Source: Eledone cirrhosa (Eukaryota > Mollusca > Cephalopoda > Octopoda > Eledonidae). Taken from it: a DNA stretch of 64,000 nucleotides. The stretch is taken from contig OZ024740.1 in the NCBI GenBank assembly GCA_964016885.1, forward strand, positions 300,605,209 to 300,669,208, written 5' to 3'. A model generated the notes under the pieces. It ran no database searches and was not told the DNA's origin. It worked only from the letters and a program-made list of their open reading frames with translations. The first letter of the stretch is position 1. Each line of letters opens with the position of its first letter. Shown here piece by piece: positions 48,016 to 61,109 of this stretch. The translations under genes and the position numbers were made by a program.

Positions 48016-49030
48016 CGCGTCGTTGAAAGCAAAGCCAGCTGCAGGATCTTCTGCTCGTAGTCTACGGATGATGTCCTATGACATGTTGTACTTATGCGTT
48101 TCCCAAAGCCGCAGAACAATAGCATTATGCAAAAGAGACGTCTCATTTCTCGAGGCATCTTACATTCAGCAGCCTCTGTCAACGCTACGTTCAGGTGGGC
48201 ATCATCCTCGAGTAGCCCGCGCTCACCCATGCGTCCCTGTAACTGGAACAAATGTGGCCATCGAAAAGTCTTAGGTCGGCGAATGACTTGGGCCCTTTGA
48301 TTTGATGCATCAACATTCGCAGGAAAAAACATTCTTGTTCCTTCGGATGAACATTGTACACGCGTCCGATGGCATTACTTCTGAAGACACCTACCCAATC
48401 CTCAATTCTTTCTTCTTGTCGCCGCCGACGCCAAGTGAAGTAGGTAGGTACATCGACGTAAAAAAGGGTAACTGCAAACGTATCGACAGAACATAGCTTA
48501 AAAAATGCTGTAAGCGTCGGCTCAGGTGGCTGTTCGGCAGCAGCCGATGCGGTTTCCTCAGTGAAATAAACGCGTTGACCATTCTCTAAGTGAACATCCA
48601 AGTTAACTACTGCTGGGGAGTAACGGCGAATTCCAAGCCCCAAAATGCGCCAAGCTGCCATATTGGACGATATATATCTTCCCACCATGAACTTAGTAAT
48701 TTCGTGTTTTGATTCTACGCAATCACTGAGGCCAACCACCGCCATGTCGCCGCCTTTGTTGATGTATTTGCAGATGTGTGTAATGCTTTTAACAGATGTG
48801 CAGGACTCCACATTGATGTGAGCATTACAAATTTTAGCAAGCACAGGGCTGTAAGGAACCAACCAGCTGTTGTCAATGTCGTATTCTTTTCTTTCTTCTT
48901 AATCCTAGCCGAAAGGCCGCCAAAATCTGGAGAACGCCGCCGTAGATGGGGTAGCCATCAACCCCAGTGCAAGTTTCCCTGGTGAAGGCTCTGGGGTAGT
49001 GTTTGGTGCACTTGTTCCCAGGCGAAAAAT
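48016..49030 (-). pseudogene. Helitron Rep C-terminal part, one catalytic tyrosine replaced
   Basis: The reading starts near 49030 with CTKHYPRAFTRETCTGVDGYPIY and, after frameshifts, EYDIDNSWLVPYSPVL. The open stretch 48862-48191 contains NAHINVESCTSVKSITHICKYINKG. In intact Reps this motif has two tyrosines (KYICKY type), whereas here the first is histidine. Then come GRYISSNMAAWRIL, VVNLDVHLENGQRVYFTEE, LTAFFKLC, GRVYNVHPKEQECFFLRML and the beginning of LEDDAH, which shifts frame at about 48200. The HUH motif is not present in this copy. Confidence 0.85.
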
Positions 49031-50279
49031 TATTGTCATTGTTTACGTATTATGAATTGGAAATGCTTCACTAAGAGATGGATATAAAAGTATTTTAGGT
49101 TACATAATGTAGGGAGGTGTGTAGGATACATACATATACACACACACACACACGACGCTCAGCTTTATATAAGTACCGTGTGTGTGTGTGTGTGTGCTAT
49201 GCGAGCGACGACAGATCAAAGATATATAACACGTTACTGAAAGTTAACTAAAGTTTGATGGTCACTATCTGTCTCTATCTCACTCTCTCTCTCTCTCTGA
49301 ATATCTACACTTTAATTGTATCTCTCTCTGTCTAACAGCCTATCTCTCTTTGCAGTGTTATCACATAGGGAGTGAAGAGCGACAGAGTGAGTAAAGCAGT
49401 TAAAATATAGAGAAGGGGAATAATATATTATAGAGAGAAGGAAGAGCGACGGAGAGAGTAAAGCTAAGAAACAATAGAGAGGTAAAATTGATAGAAAAAG
49501 ATCATTTTGGGGCCCTAGAGACCACATTTTTCAATTTAGAGAACCCCACGTAGACTTGTCGCTTCCTCAGCCTGTTTTACATTAATGTGTAAATTTTCAT
49601 GACAAGCAGGGCATTGGTACTACCCTTTTCCCTATTTTCGCTCATTTCACATTTATATAATAGATATATTAATATACATATCGTATGCAATGCTGTTGAG
49701 GTTAGGAAACGTCAAATCTTTGGAGTTGTTGTGGGTGTCTTCTCATAGCTTCTGAAGAGGGCAGTTTAGTTTTAATATTCTTAATTAAGTATTTATACAG
49801 TCATTTCTATACGAGATGTTGTAATTATTATGCCGTTAATGTTGATTGGTCTTACATGACTTTGACATAACGCAGCGTGTTTGTCGCATAATTGTTTTAG
49901 TTAAGATGTCTTCTTATTTCTCTATCTGCATGCGCAGCTTTCGGAGTTGTCATTCCTGTGTGATTATGTTATTATTATGTATCATGTGATGTTATAGGAC
50001 ACATCACCTCAATTCAATTAAAATTACTTCTCGTCTAAAATGTGAATATCGATTGACGCGAGGGATCCTCGTATATTATCTTAAGAGAAAATGAAGGATG
50101 AAAATGAAGGATATCACACATTAGACCAAATATATTTGGAATGGGTGTCTAGGGCTTATACTTGGATTCCAATATAATTTCCACATACTGTGGTTATTAC
50201 TGCTTTTATCAATTTTCATGTACTCCTTACGTATCTTAACATGCATTGAAATATATATATATACATATATATATATATA

Positions 50280-50315
<36 letters not shown>

Positions 50316-50410
50316 AAGGTTAATATATATCTGAGGGTACAATGCACCCCCGGAAATATATAGTGTGTCTATGATTTAAGGTGGTTCTATGGTAATAATT
50401 TGATATACCA
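49031..50410. other. Intergenic with small microsatellites
   Basis: (CA)n at 49139-49153, (GT)n at 49179-49196 and (TA)n at 50252-50311. Nothing else is recognised. Confidence 0.5.
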
Positions 50411-50417
50411 GAACTTA

Positions 50418-51004
50418 ATATCAAGATAAGCAGAACAAGTAAAATTCAACCAATTTTTCAAAATAAATAAAAATTAATATACAATTAAAATTAATCAAAA
50501 TTAAAAAAATATAATATAAATATTTACCTATTCAAATGGCCCTAACTGTACAGTTTCACGTTGCAAAACATTAGATATCACGTGGATACTAATGGAAAAG
50601 CAAAGATCATCAGAGAAGCATTTTCCTATCCTAGGGTTAAAAACCCCAGGAACGATAAAATATATGACCTCACTCCAACTAATACAGGTCTGAAAGGTCG
50701 TGAAAGTGACCCATAAATACGTTGGTGTATAGTGAAGGCGGGAAATCGTAGACTGGTGAGGTCATATATTTTATCGTTCCTGGGGTTTTTAACCCTAGGA
50801 TAGGAAAATGCTTCTCTGATGATCTTTGCTTTTCCATTAGTATCCACGTGATATCTAATGTTTTGCAACATGAAACTGTACAGTTAGGGCCATTTTAATA
50901 GGTAAATATTTATATTATATTTTTTAAATTTGATTAATTTTAATTGTATATTAATTTTTATTTATTTTGAAAAATTGGTTGAATTTTACTTGTTCTGCTT
51001 ATCT

Positions 51005-51010
<6 letters not shown>
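50418..51010. repeat. Fold-back element with arms of about 255 bp
   Basis: The arms at 50418-50673 and 50757-51010 are inverted and almost identical (about five differences), with an 83-base spacer. Arms include GCCCTAACTGTACAGTTTC, CACGTGGATACTAATGG and CCTAGGGTTAAAAACCCC. The right arm runs into (TA)n. Confidence 0.95.

Positions 51011-51041
<31 letters not shown>
51009..51041. repeat. (TA)n microsatellite
   Basis: About 16 TA units. Confidence 0.9.
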
Positions 51042-51042
<1 letters not shown>

Positions 51043-51212
51043 GGGGTAACAAATTATTGTTATAGGTAGTCCACTTAGGTGTAGTCCAGTTATGGTACTC
51101 CGGGTAGTGGATGATATCAACGATTGGCTAAGTTTGACTCAACAAGGCGTTCCCATAGTGATGCTGCGAGTACGCTGTAATTCCTATGTTGTAAACACTT
51201 GGAGTAATAATA

Positions 51213-52387
51213 AATCAGGAAAGAAGAGTGACACGGTTTGCTATACAAAAAAGGTTTTTAATCTCATTGTTGACAATTGTTTCTCTGAACTGATAGGTCT
51301 AGAGATCGCTACCCGCTTATTTTCACGTTACTCGATCACCAATACAAAGTTATAACCAGTCAATTCATCGGAGCTTGTGAGAATGAAAATAATATAAAGG
51401 CATGGCTACTATATATAGAAGTAATGGCATTCAATCAGAACAATAACAACAATACTAACAATGCTAGCAATAAATTATTTGAAATAATCGCAACATCAAT
51501 CTAGGTTGGAAGTATAGTATATCTACGATTTTAGCGTGTAAAACTAGCTGACATGAGGCAGATGTATAAAATTGACATGTAAAAGCAGTCGTGGGGTGTA
51601 TTATATCTCGTGTAAAGATAAGCCGGTGTCTTTAAACAATGTAGGTCAGGTGGCCGTAAGAGTCGGTTATTATCTGACAGATGAAGGATTTATCACTGTA
51701 GTGAGATTTGTGTGGTCTATATTAGATGAAAGGGTTGTCTAGCTTTCTCATCATCAATAACATACATGCATAAGACAACATTGACAGAGTAGCAATATAA
51801 TGGGCAAGTTGATACAGAGGTAAAGGAGGCAATATATATATATACACACAGACATATATATATATATATATATATACATACACATATATAGATACATATA
51901 AAGAGAAAACATGCTGACTATAATTATAACAGGAGGAAGGTAAAGTTCTGTTGTAGTAGTATTTTGAAATGTTCTTGGATTTAGGATAAAGTGCTGACAG
52001 CAGCTGAGAAGAGATATGTTTATGGGTTGATAAGGTACTTACAGACATTAGTGGGGTATAGAACTAAGAAGGCTAGAATGTATTTAATGATTATATTTCT
52101 GTTGTGGTTCGTGCAGTGTAGTGGGTATACTAAGTTGAAAGCTAGGTTACGTTGTTATTGTTCTGATTGAATGCCATTAGTTCTATATATAGTAACCGTG
52201 CCTGTATATACTTTTCATTCTCACAAGCTCAGATGAATTGACTGGTTATAACTTTGTATTGGTGATCGAGTAACGTGAAAATAAGCGGGTAGCGATCTCT
52301 AGACCTACAAGTTCAGAGAAACAATTGTCAGCAATGAGATTAAAAACCTTTTTTGTATAGCAACCGTGTCACTCTTCTTTCCTGATT
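51213..52387. repeat. Inverted-repeat element, 238-bp arms with a 700-bp centre
   Basis: The left arm 51213-51450 and right arm 52151-52387 are inverted copies with few differences, including AATCAGGAAAGAAGAGTGAC, GATCACCAATACAAAGTTAT and CAATCAGAACAATAACAAC. The centre (51451-52150) has a short (TA)n at 51858-51876 and no recognisable coding. The right arm ends at (TA)n. Confidence 0.92.
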
Positions 52388-53100
<713 letters not shown>

Positions 53101-53102
53101 CA

Positions 53103-53275
<173 letters not shown>

Positions 53276-53289
53276 ACACAGCCCCAGTA

Positions 53290-53900
53290 ACTTTGTTAAT
53301 GCTATTTTCTCATTGCGACGTTATCTATTAAATCTTACAGACTCTATTATTTCTTTGCCTGAATTTATTGAATTTTTCAGAATTTATTTATTTTCCTTGA
53401 CTTACTATCCTACAGCTATCTTAGTAGATACAACGATATTAAGAAGCTTTACCATGTATGTCCATTTTACATCCTCATATTCCTACTATTTGCCAAGTTC
53501 GTTATTGACATCAACATATTTCAGTCAGATTTCAACCCTAATTATAATACATTAATTTCAACAGTCAATATTGGTTTTGTTATTGTTTGCTACTGTTATT
53601 ATTTCGTTCCGCAACGTCGTTCCCTTCCAATAATAGAATTTAGCTATTTTGATTAAAGAACGTTATATTTACAGAACGTATTGAAATTGGTAATGACATA
53701 ATAATTAAAGAGAGAAGATCTTTGTCATCGTTGTTATTTTTGCAAAAAATATTTCATATGATTTGAATTAGATCCTACGACTTGCAATGCAGTAAGATTA
53801 TTTTTATAATGTTATTTTTGTAGACAGTATCATTTTTCGTAATTTAAAATGTACGCTTCATTTCACTTCATACTAATCATACAATTCATTCAAAACTGAA
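53290..53900. other. AT-rich intergenic DNA, nothing recognised
   Basis: No internal repeat and no supported frame. Confidence 0.5.
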
Positions 53901-53902
53901 GC

Positions 53903-53997
53903 ATATATATATATACATATGTGTGTGTGTGTGTATAAACATATATGTGTGTGTGTGTGAAAGATCAGACGGTTTATATCCAGCTTATGGATATAAA

Positions 53998-54055
<58 letters not shown>

Positions 54056-54112
54056 TATATAAATATGCGTGTGTGAGTGTGTGTATGTGTGTGTGTGTTT
54101 GTGTGTGTGTGG
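53903..54112. repeat. (TA)n and (GT)n compound array
   Basis: GT units at 53920-53960, (TA)n at 54000-54047 and GT-rich sequence at 54067-54112. GGTTTATATCCAGCTTATGG and its near complement flank the central part at about 53970-54000. Confidence 0.85.
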
Positions 54113-54473
54113 ATTTATGTATATATGGTATGTACGTGTGGGCGTGGGAAGCGTGTGTATGCCTGCTTCTGTGTGTTTATTGTGAACAATACCGAATATC
54201 TTTTGATTTCTAACACTATATCTTACGGCATTCTATATAATTTCAAATATATAACTATACTTCAATGCATGATAGTATTTTCCTTAAAGAGTCAATTCAA
54301 TATAATATTGTATATGTAGCATTAATATAATAAAAGTTTCTTTTTTGAAATATTCTGTTTTACATAAAATATACTAACAACAATCTGATAGATATTCCCT
54401 TAAATCACATTAACAGAACAAAATACCCTGCATATTCATGGATGATAATATAGAGAGACATACTAAGAATAAT

Positions 54474-54645
54474 TGTTTCTACTTTTTGGCACAAGGCCAG
54501 CAATTATCCAATACATTACTGGTGCTTTATTTTATTGACCCCGTAAGGATGAAAGGCAAAGTTAACCTCGGCGGGAATTGAACTCAGATCGTAAAGGGAC
54601 GTAACTATGCTGAAAAGCATAATCCAACCCTCTCCCGATACTACC
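54474..54645 (-). mobile_element. tRNA-derived octopus-type SINE with 9-bp target duplication
   Basis: This is a full-length minus-strand copy. AAGAATAAT stands on both sides (54465-54473 and 54646-54654). Confidence 0.93.
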
Positions 54646-54654
54646 AAGAATAAT

Positions 54655-56060
54655 AATCTACGATATATAAGTCTATAATAAAAAGCAACAAATATTCAAT
54701 CCTGATAAGAACTACGACCAAAGATGTTTCAGTCGCATTATTCCATTCTAAAATATATTATATGTTTAACTGGTCGGTGGCCAAGTGGAACGTAGTATAA
54801 AATCTGACTGAAAATAACAAAGATATACATGCATCATTGTATTCCTTCTATGGCATTTTATGTAACTACTTAATGGAATCTGTTTGTATATAATGTGACT
54901 AGGTCAAGTAAAATTTCAATTTCTTGTCTATTAATATAACACATGGATACTAAGTTCAGCTTGAGTATTTGACGCGAATTTGATATGGCGACTCTCGAGA
55001 TTATTATTGCTTAACTTTATATTGAAATCAAAGGAAGTTATTTCTTTAGATTCTTGTCCAGAAATCTCTAGAAGTGGCATTTATTATCTGTTTGTTATTG
55101 TTTCTGTCAGATGCGTTCTCCGAAAGAAAACAACAAAATATAAAATGTAAATTACTTCTCTTCAATCAAATATTTTAGTTAGAAAATATGATAGCCTAAT
55201 GCTTCGAGCGTAACAGCAAATTTCTCCACGACACATCGATGCCAAAATTGTTTATCTCTTATAATTTTATGAAACTTGTCTTTCAGAAAACATGGTAGGT
55301 TCTGTCATATAAAGCTATAAAATCTACCACCTCGTATTTTATGAACTTATTCAACGTAAGACAAATGAATGTCATAGATGAAAAAGAAATACTATATATT
55401 AGATTATGAAGGATCAAACGATGACTACAGACAGAATTACCACACTATCTAATCATATTAGCAATTTAAGGTAAATGTTCTTGAGAAGAATGTACTGATA
55501 TCTTTGCCGATTCAGCATTCTAATTTCTAAAATGTCTTCACAGACAACATAACTTCCAACGTATTTACAATATACAACAACACAAATATTTCTGACTTCA
55601 CAATACAAAGATTTCTACATATATGCCAAATAATTTAGAAGAAGGTGACAACTTTCTACATTTGTTAATAGAACAACATAAATGTGTAATGAAAATTACT
55701 ATGGAAAACCATGTAAGAATTCTTCTGTCTGACTGTCCCTCGGTCTAATAATTATTATCTAATGATTATAATCTATTAAAGAATGAATCTACGTATCTAT
55801 CATTCTATTTAGCTACTTATCTGTTTCTATCTCTCTACCTATGCATCTCCTACTTACTAAACATATAGTTTGAACCCTTACTATTTATTAAATTTGTTTT
55901 CTACTGTAAAATGCATACTTGCCGACAGGAGGCTATTCCCTTAAATTCTGTACGGATCCTTTCTGAAACAAGGAATTCCTTTTTACATTCATCGCTTCTA
56001 CAGGGAGTTAACTCAGATAATTCGACTTAAGTTGCATTTATCCTGACACAATATCGACAA
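54655..56060. other. AT-rich intergenic DNA, nothing recognised
   Basis: No repeat family, structure or supported frame found in 1.4 kb. Confidence 0.5.
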
Positions 56061-56157
56061 ATAACCTATATATATATATAAGTATACGTGAGTGTGTATA
56101 GGGGGATATCATAATATAAACATAACAGCTAATGGCCTAGTGAGATTATTAATGACA

Positions 56158-56174
56158 ATGAGAGAGAGAGAGAA

Positions 56175-56267
<93 letters not shown>
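56158..56267. repeat. (GA)n, (TA)n, (GA)n compound array
   Basis: GA tract, about 30 TA units (56177-56239), then about 14 GA units. Confidence 0.95.
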
Positions 56268-56270
<3 letters not shown>

Positions 56271-56295
56271 CATTCTATATGGCTGAATACATTAA

Positions 56296-56700
56296 ATGTA
56301 ATCTGAGTTTTTCGACTAATAATAATGGTTTCTGATATAGGCACAATGCTAGTAATTCTTTTTGGGGGGGAGTCGATTAAATCGACTCCAGTGCTTGACT
56401 GGTACTTTATTTTATCGACCCCGTAAGGATGAAAGGCAAAGTTAACATCGGCGGGATTTAAGCTCAGATCATAAAGAGACGTAACTCTATGCTGCAAATC
56501 ATGGCGTCCAACCCTCTACCGATACTGCCAATCCACCGCTCTCTTTTCGACTATTAATAATAATATTCGATTCGTTTGCAATTATGCAAACGACCTCTTT
56601 TTTATGGCCTTCTACTGAAAGGGCTTTAAAAAAGAGGATGTTTGCATAATTGCAATCGAATCGAATATTATTATTGATAGTCGAAAAACTCAGATTACAT
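56296..56700. repeat. Hairpin element interrupted by a SINE
   Basis: The inner arms at 56545-56603 and 56627-56687 pair almost perfectly (CGATTCG, GCAATTATGCAAACG, CCTCTTTTTTA). The outermost right part CTCAGATTACAT (56689-56700) pairs with ATGTAATCTGAG at 56296-56307, on the other side of the SINE. The SINE thus split the left arm. A half copy is at 37322-37411. Confidence 0.88.
56327..56544 (-). mobile_element. SINE, subfamily with an internal GAGTCGATT insert
   Basis: This minus-strand copy resembles the other octopus-type SINEs, but it carries GAGTCGATTAAATCGACTCC between the tail and the conserved ACTTTATTTTATCGACCCC, preceded by a run of eight G. The flanks TTTCGACTAATAATAAT (56310-56326) and TTTCGACTATTAATAATAAT (56546-56565) look like a duplicated target that has since changed by three bases. 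Confidence 0.88.
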
Positions 56701-56850
56701 ATATATATATATATATATATGCAAAAGTTTTATTTAAAATGTTGGGTTACAACGAGTAAATATTTTATAACTGATATAAAAGCACTCAACAGGTTTTGGA
56801 GTATTTTACGATATTAAACAAATGGAAATTACATTTATAAAACCATATTT

Positions 56851-56914
56851 ATTTCATTATATATATTTCAGGGATATCATATGAAAAATATGGTATGCCC
56901 TCTTGAGACAAAAT
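56851..56914 (-). ncRNA. Hammerhead-like fold, left PLE copy, core mutated
   Basis: This is the inverted counterpart of 61110-61173, with the same stems I to III on the minus strand. The core at 56901-56907 reads CTCAAGA: the invariant G5 is C. Self-cleavage is not expected. Confidence 0.65.
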
Positions 56915-57777
56915 ACAATATATAGACAGTTTTATAAATAAATTTGACATACCTTAGAGTTTACAACTTCCATTTAAAAAGTTGTTACGGTAGTGAAAAT
57001 GTTAAGGACGGTTAGAAAGAAAGACGGAGAGAAAAGGAAAAAAGGAAAAAGAAAAAGAAGGAGAAAAGAAAAAGAAAGAGCGGAAGGTGAAGAAGATGAA
57101 GGAATGTATGTAAAGAGAAAATCACCAAATGAGAGATCTATGAGGGAAGGGGGTACTGTAATTATTCATTTGTTTATTTATTTATTTAGTGTTAAGGATA
57201 CGGGGAGAAATAAAAACAAAAATAAATAAGGAGAGGTAGATCGAGTAATATCTATTATACGAGGTGGGAGAGATAGGGGAGGGGTGATATACAGGAGATA
57301 GAGTTAAAACAGCCGATATAAGAGTAGAAGGGAGGAGGAGAGGAGATATACTTAGAAACAAAAATGATAGTTTTAAAATATTATGTTTCATCAGTCTTTC
57401 AATTCCTATGAATTATAATGTAAACATCAGTATTCATGAATGAGACATATCAATAATGTGTGAAAAAATAGTGACTATATGTTTAGTTTAAAAATTCATA
57501 TGTTTATAATCAAAATCTGAGATAAAACCTCAAAAAATACTGGAATACATAGGTATATATGTATTTTCATGAAAAAAGAGAAAAGAGAAAGAAAAAGAGA
57601 AGGTTATCTCAAACTGACATTATAGACACATGTTTTAAGGTAGTTTAATTACATTATTAATTATATTATTAATTATATTATTAATTATATATTCAAGAAG
57701 AAGGTTTAAAGAATTGAAGGAATCGAAAGATTTATCGCCAAGTTTTCTAAAATAATTAAAAGTTTTAAGTAAATATA

Positions 57778-58232
57778 TTACATTTTAAACTTATATTCAT
57801 ATTTAAAAGTTGAGTTCAATCTATGTCTGCAGCAACTGAATAAATTGGTCCGTAAATTAAGGGAATTTTTAGATTTTAGTATAAAGAATATCTCCTCTGC
57901 GCAGAGGTCACATGTCTCAGAGGAGGAATTAAAAGGAATCCCTCTTGAGACTATATTCCAAACCGTCGAATATCCAACGTTATCATGTTTAAGTTGCCAG
58001 AGTAAGCCTGATAGTGATGTTGAAGATTTTTTGTTTGGATCTGTGAAAGATTTCCTGTGATTATTATAGCGAAGTTTAAATTCTGTCGAGGTGGAACCAA
58101 CATAATTAAAAGAATTTAAGTCAGTTTTAACATTACAGTTGTATATTATATTTTTAACTAAGCAATTGTTATTTAACGGGCATTTAGATCTATCTCTACA
58201 GTTACAGTTGTTTACTTGAATATTGTTTATGC
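57778..58232 (-). pseudogene. YRDD PLE, left copy: zinc finger and GIY-YIG nuclease
   Basis: One open frame contains the end of the PLE protein: SINNIQVNNCNCRDRSKCPL (finger with cysteines in CxC..C.L..C spacing), then FNYVGSTSTEFKLRYNNHRK, a nuclease signature in which GIY-YIG has become YNC-YVG. WQLKHDNVGYSTVWNI, CDLCAEEIFFIL and the tail SCCRHRLNSTFKYEYKFKM end at 57778. The frame continues upstream to 58299 only because of antisense sequence of the neighbouring copy. The RT is absent. The nuclease frame is intact, unlike that of the right copy, where one inserted base breaks it at about 59425. Confidence 0.85.
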
Positions 58233-59756
58233 TATTATCGGAGAGGTTATTGAGTGGTTTAAAGAAATTAAATATAGCAATAATAATAAATTTATTCAAC
58301 TAGATATTGCTAACTACTATTCATCTATTACCCCTAACCTACTAAATAAGGCACTAAATTATGCATTCAAACATACAGACCTAACTAGCAATGAAATGCA
58401 CATTATACTATCGGCAAGAAAAAAGATTGATAGAATTTAATAACCAATTATGGACTAGGGCAGATTGGGATAGCAATTTTGACATTACTATAGGATCATC
58501 TGACTCAGCTCAGGTAACAGACCTTGTGGGCCTATTTATAATTAATTCGCTGCATAGGAAAATACCCGGTGCTACCGGAGGATTATATCGGGATGACATG
58601 CATTTACTTATTGAAAATAATAACTCTGAACTAAATAGAAAAAGAAAACAAATTATACAATTTTTTAATTACCTTAATCTAAAAATAGAAATTGAGAATA
58701 ACCATAGAATAGTCAATTTCCTAGATGTAACATTAAATCTCAACACATGTCTTCACTATCCATTTCAAAAGTTAAATGAAAACTTGAATGATGTCAACTT
58801 TAACTCCAACCACCCCAGATCTGTTAAAAATACTATAGTGAACTCTGTTCAAAAACGTATCTCTAGAATCTCATCTAATAAAAATATTTTCGACCAAAAA
58901 GCCCACTATTACAATGAAGCGTTAGCTAGAGCAGGATATAGTGATAAAATGATGTACATCGATAATAATAGACAAACTAACCAAAATAACAACAATTTTA
59001 ACTACGGTAACAACTTTAACAACTATAATAGAAAGAATTACAATAATTCCAAAAACCAGAAAAGGAATAGAACTAGAAACATAATTTGGTTTGCCCCCCC
59101 TTTCTCACTAAACATTAAAACCCACATCGCTAAACTATTTTTTAATGCTCTTGACAAACGATTCCCTAGAACACATAAGTATCACTCAATTTTCAATAGA
59201 CATACTATAAAATTAACCTACTCGTCCACCAAAAATTTAGCACAAAATATTAATAGAATAAATAATAGAAATTTAAAACCTAGCCAAAATACTGATAATA
59301 GCATAAACAATATTCAAGTAAACAACTGTAACTGTAGAGATAGATCTAAATGCCCGTTAAATAACAATTGCTTAGTTAAAAATATAATATACAACTGTAA
59401 TGTTAAAACTGACTTGATTTTCTTTTAATTATGTTGGTTCCACCTCGACAGAATTTAAACTTCGCTATAATAATCACAAGAATTCTTTCACAGATCTAAA
59501 CAAAAAATCTTCAACATCACTATCAGGCTTACTCTGGCAACTTAAACATGATAACGTTGGATATTCGACGGTTTGGAATATAGTCTCAAGAGGGATTCCT
59601 TTTAATTCCTCCTCTGATACATGTGACCTCTGCGCAGAGGAGATATTCTTTATACTAAAATCTAAAAATTCCCTTAGTTTACGGACCAATTTATTCAGTT
59701 GCTGCAGACATAGATTGAACTCAACTTTTAAATATAAATATAAGTTTAAAATGTAA
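58233..59756 (+). pseudogene. YRDD PLE, right copy: reverse transcriptase and nuclease
   Basis: The frame starts just before RT motif A: EVIEWFKEIKY then QLDIANYYSSI (58236-58335). A frameshift near 58430 leads into a 330-codon stretch with QLWTRADWDSNFDITIGSSD (motif B region), GGLYRDDMHLLI (motif C, YRDD instead of YVDD, about 58577), NFLDVTLNLN, an Asn-rich linker (58970-59060), FAPPFSLNIKTHIAKLFF, KYHSIFNRHTIKLTYS and the finger CNCRDRSKCPLNNNC. One inserted base at about 59425 shifts the frame before NYVGSTSTEFKLRYNNH. The protein end YKYKFKM is at 59756. With only two frameshifts it is the best preserved RT of the window, but N-terminal residues are missing. Confidence 0.88.
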
Positions 59757-59890
59757 TATATTTACTTAAGACTTTTAATTATTTTAGAAAACTTGGCGAT
59801 GAATCTTTTGATTACTTCAATTCTTTAAACCTTCTTCTTGAATATATAATTAATAATATAATTAATAATGTAATTAAACTACCTTAAAAC

Positions 59891-60387
59891 GGTGATGATC
59901 CAAATCTATTGAATAACATTTTAATGCTAGATAAACTTCTAGAATAAATATAAGAGCATCTGTAGAACAACCGAGCATCCTAAAGCTTTTTTTTTTTTTT
60001 TTTAATGATTTCTGCTAAATAGGTTTGGTGAATAATTTTGGTTTTGTTTGCTTTTGACTCTGATTGCTTCTAATAAACTTGGCAATATTGTCAAATAAAT
60101 TGGAGGGATTGATTGATATGCTGGGAACACTGTGTTTTTATTACGGCCCTAGATATTCTGGGGAGGAAAATATTCTTGGCGTTTTTAATATTTTAATATA
60201 TTGATATCTGTTCTATTCTATGCTTGTACGATAATCATGTAAGAAAGGGCAAGAATATTATTATTATTAATAATGTATATTTTATGTATATATATATGTA
60301 TGTACACTTATGTGTATGGTAAGATCTTTTCAACGCAATGAAGAGTTCCATGTGAAATAAAAATTTACAGAGCTGATCATGTAAACT
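59891..60387 (+). repeat. About 497-bp segment present only in the right PLE copy
   Basis: The left copy reads straight through from CTACCTTAAAA to CATGTGTCTATAATG (inverted, near 57633). The right copy has about 497 bases at this point, starting GGTGATGATCC and containing a T19 tract (59986-60003). No terminal repeats or target duplication are evident, so a deletion in the left copy is as likely as an insertion in the right. Confidence 0.75.
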
Positions 60388-61109
60388 CACATGTGTCTAT
60401 AATGTCAGTTTGAGATAACCTTCTCTTTTTCTTTCTCTTTTCTCTTTGTTCATGAAAATACATATATACCTATGTATTCCAGTATTTTTTGAGGTTTTAT
60501 CTCAGATTTTGATTATAAACATATGAATTTTTAAACTAAACATATAGTCACTATTTTTTCACACATTATTGATATTTGACTCATTCATGAATATTGATAT
60601 TTACATTATAATTCATAGGAATTGAAAGACTGATGAAACATAATATTTTAAAACTATCATTTTTGTTTCTAAGTATATCTCCTCTCCTCCTCCCTTCTAC
60701 TCTTATATCGGCTGTTTTAACTCTATCTCCTGTATATCACCCCTCCCCTATCTCTCCCACCTCGTATAATAGATATTACTCGATCTACCTCTCCTTATTT
60801 ATTTTTGTTTTTATTTCTCCCCGTATCCTTAACACTAAATAAATAAATAAACAAATGAATAATTACAGTACCCCCTTCCTTCATAGATCCCTCATTTGGT
60901 GATTTTCTCTTTACATAAATTTCTTCATCTTCTTCACCTTCCGCTCTTTCTTTTTCTTTTCTCCTTCTTTTTCTTTTTCCTTTTTTCCTTTTCTCTCCGT
61001 CTTTCTTTCTAACCGTCCTTAACATTTTCACTACCGTAACAACTTTTTAAATGGAAGTTGTAAACTCTAAGGTATGTCAAATTTATTTATAAAACTGTCT
61101 ATATATTGT

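Noticed and set aside
51092..51355. 87-codon frame overlapping the left arm of the inverted repeat
   Set aside because: Lies largely in the repeat arm; no homology recognised; the inverted copy does not preserve it.
57001..57229. 78-codon Lys/Arg/Glu-rich frame, also present inverted at 60795-61031
   Set aside because: It is in the 3' non-coding part of the YRDD PLE and arises from a GAAAA-rich tract; its duplication reflects the inverted element, not selection on a protein.
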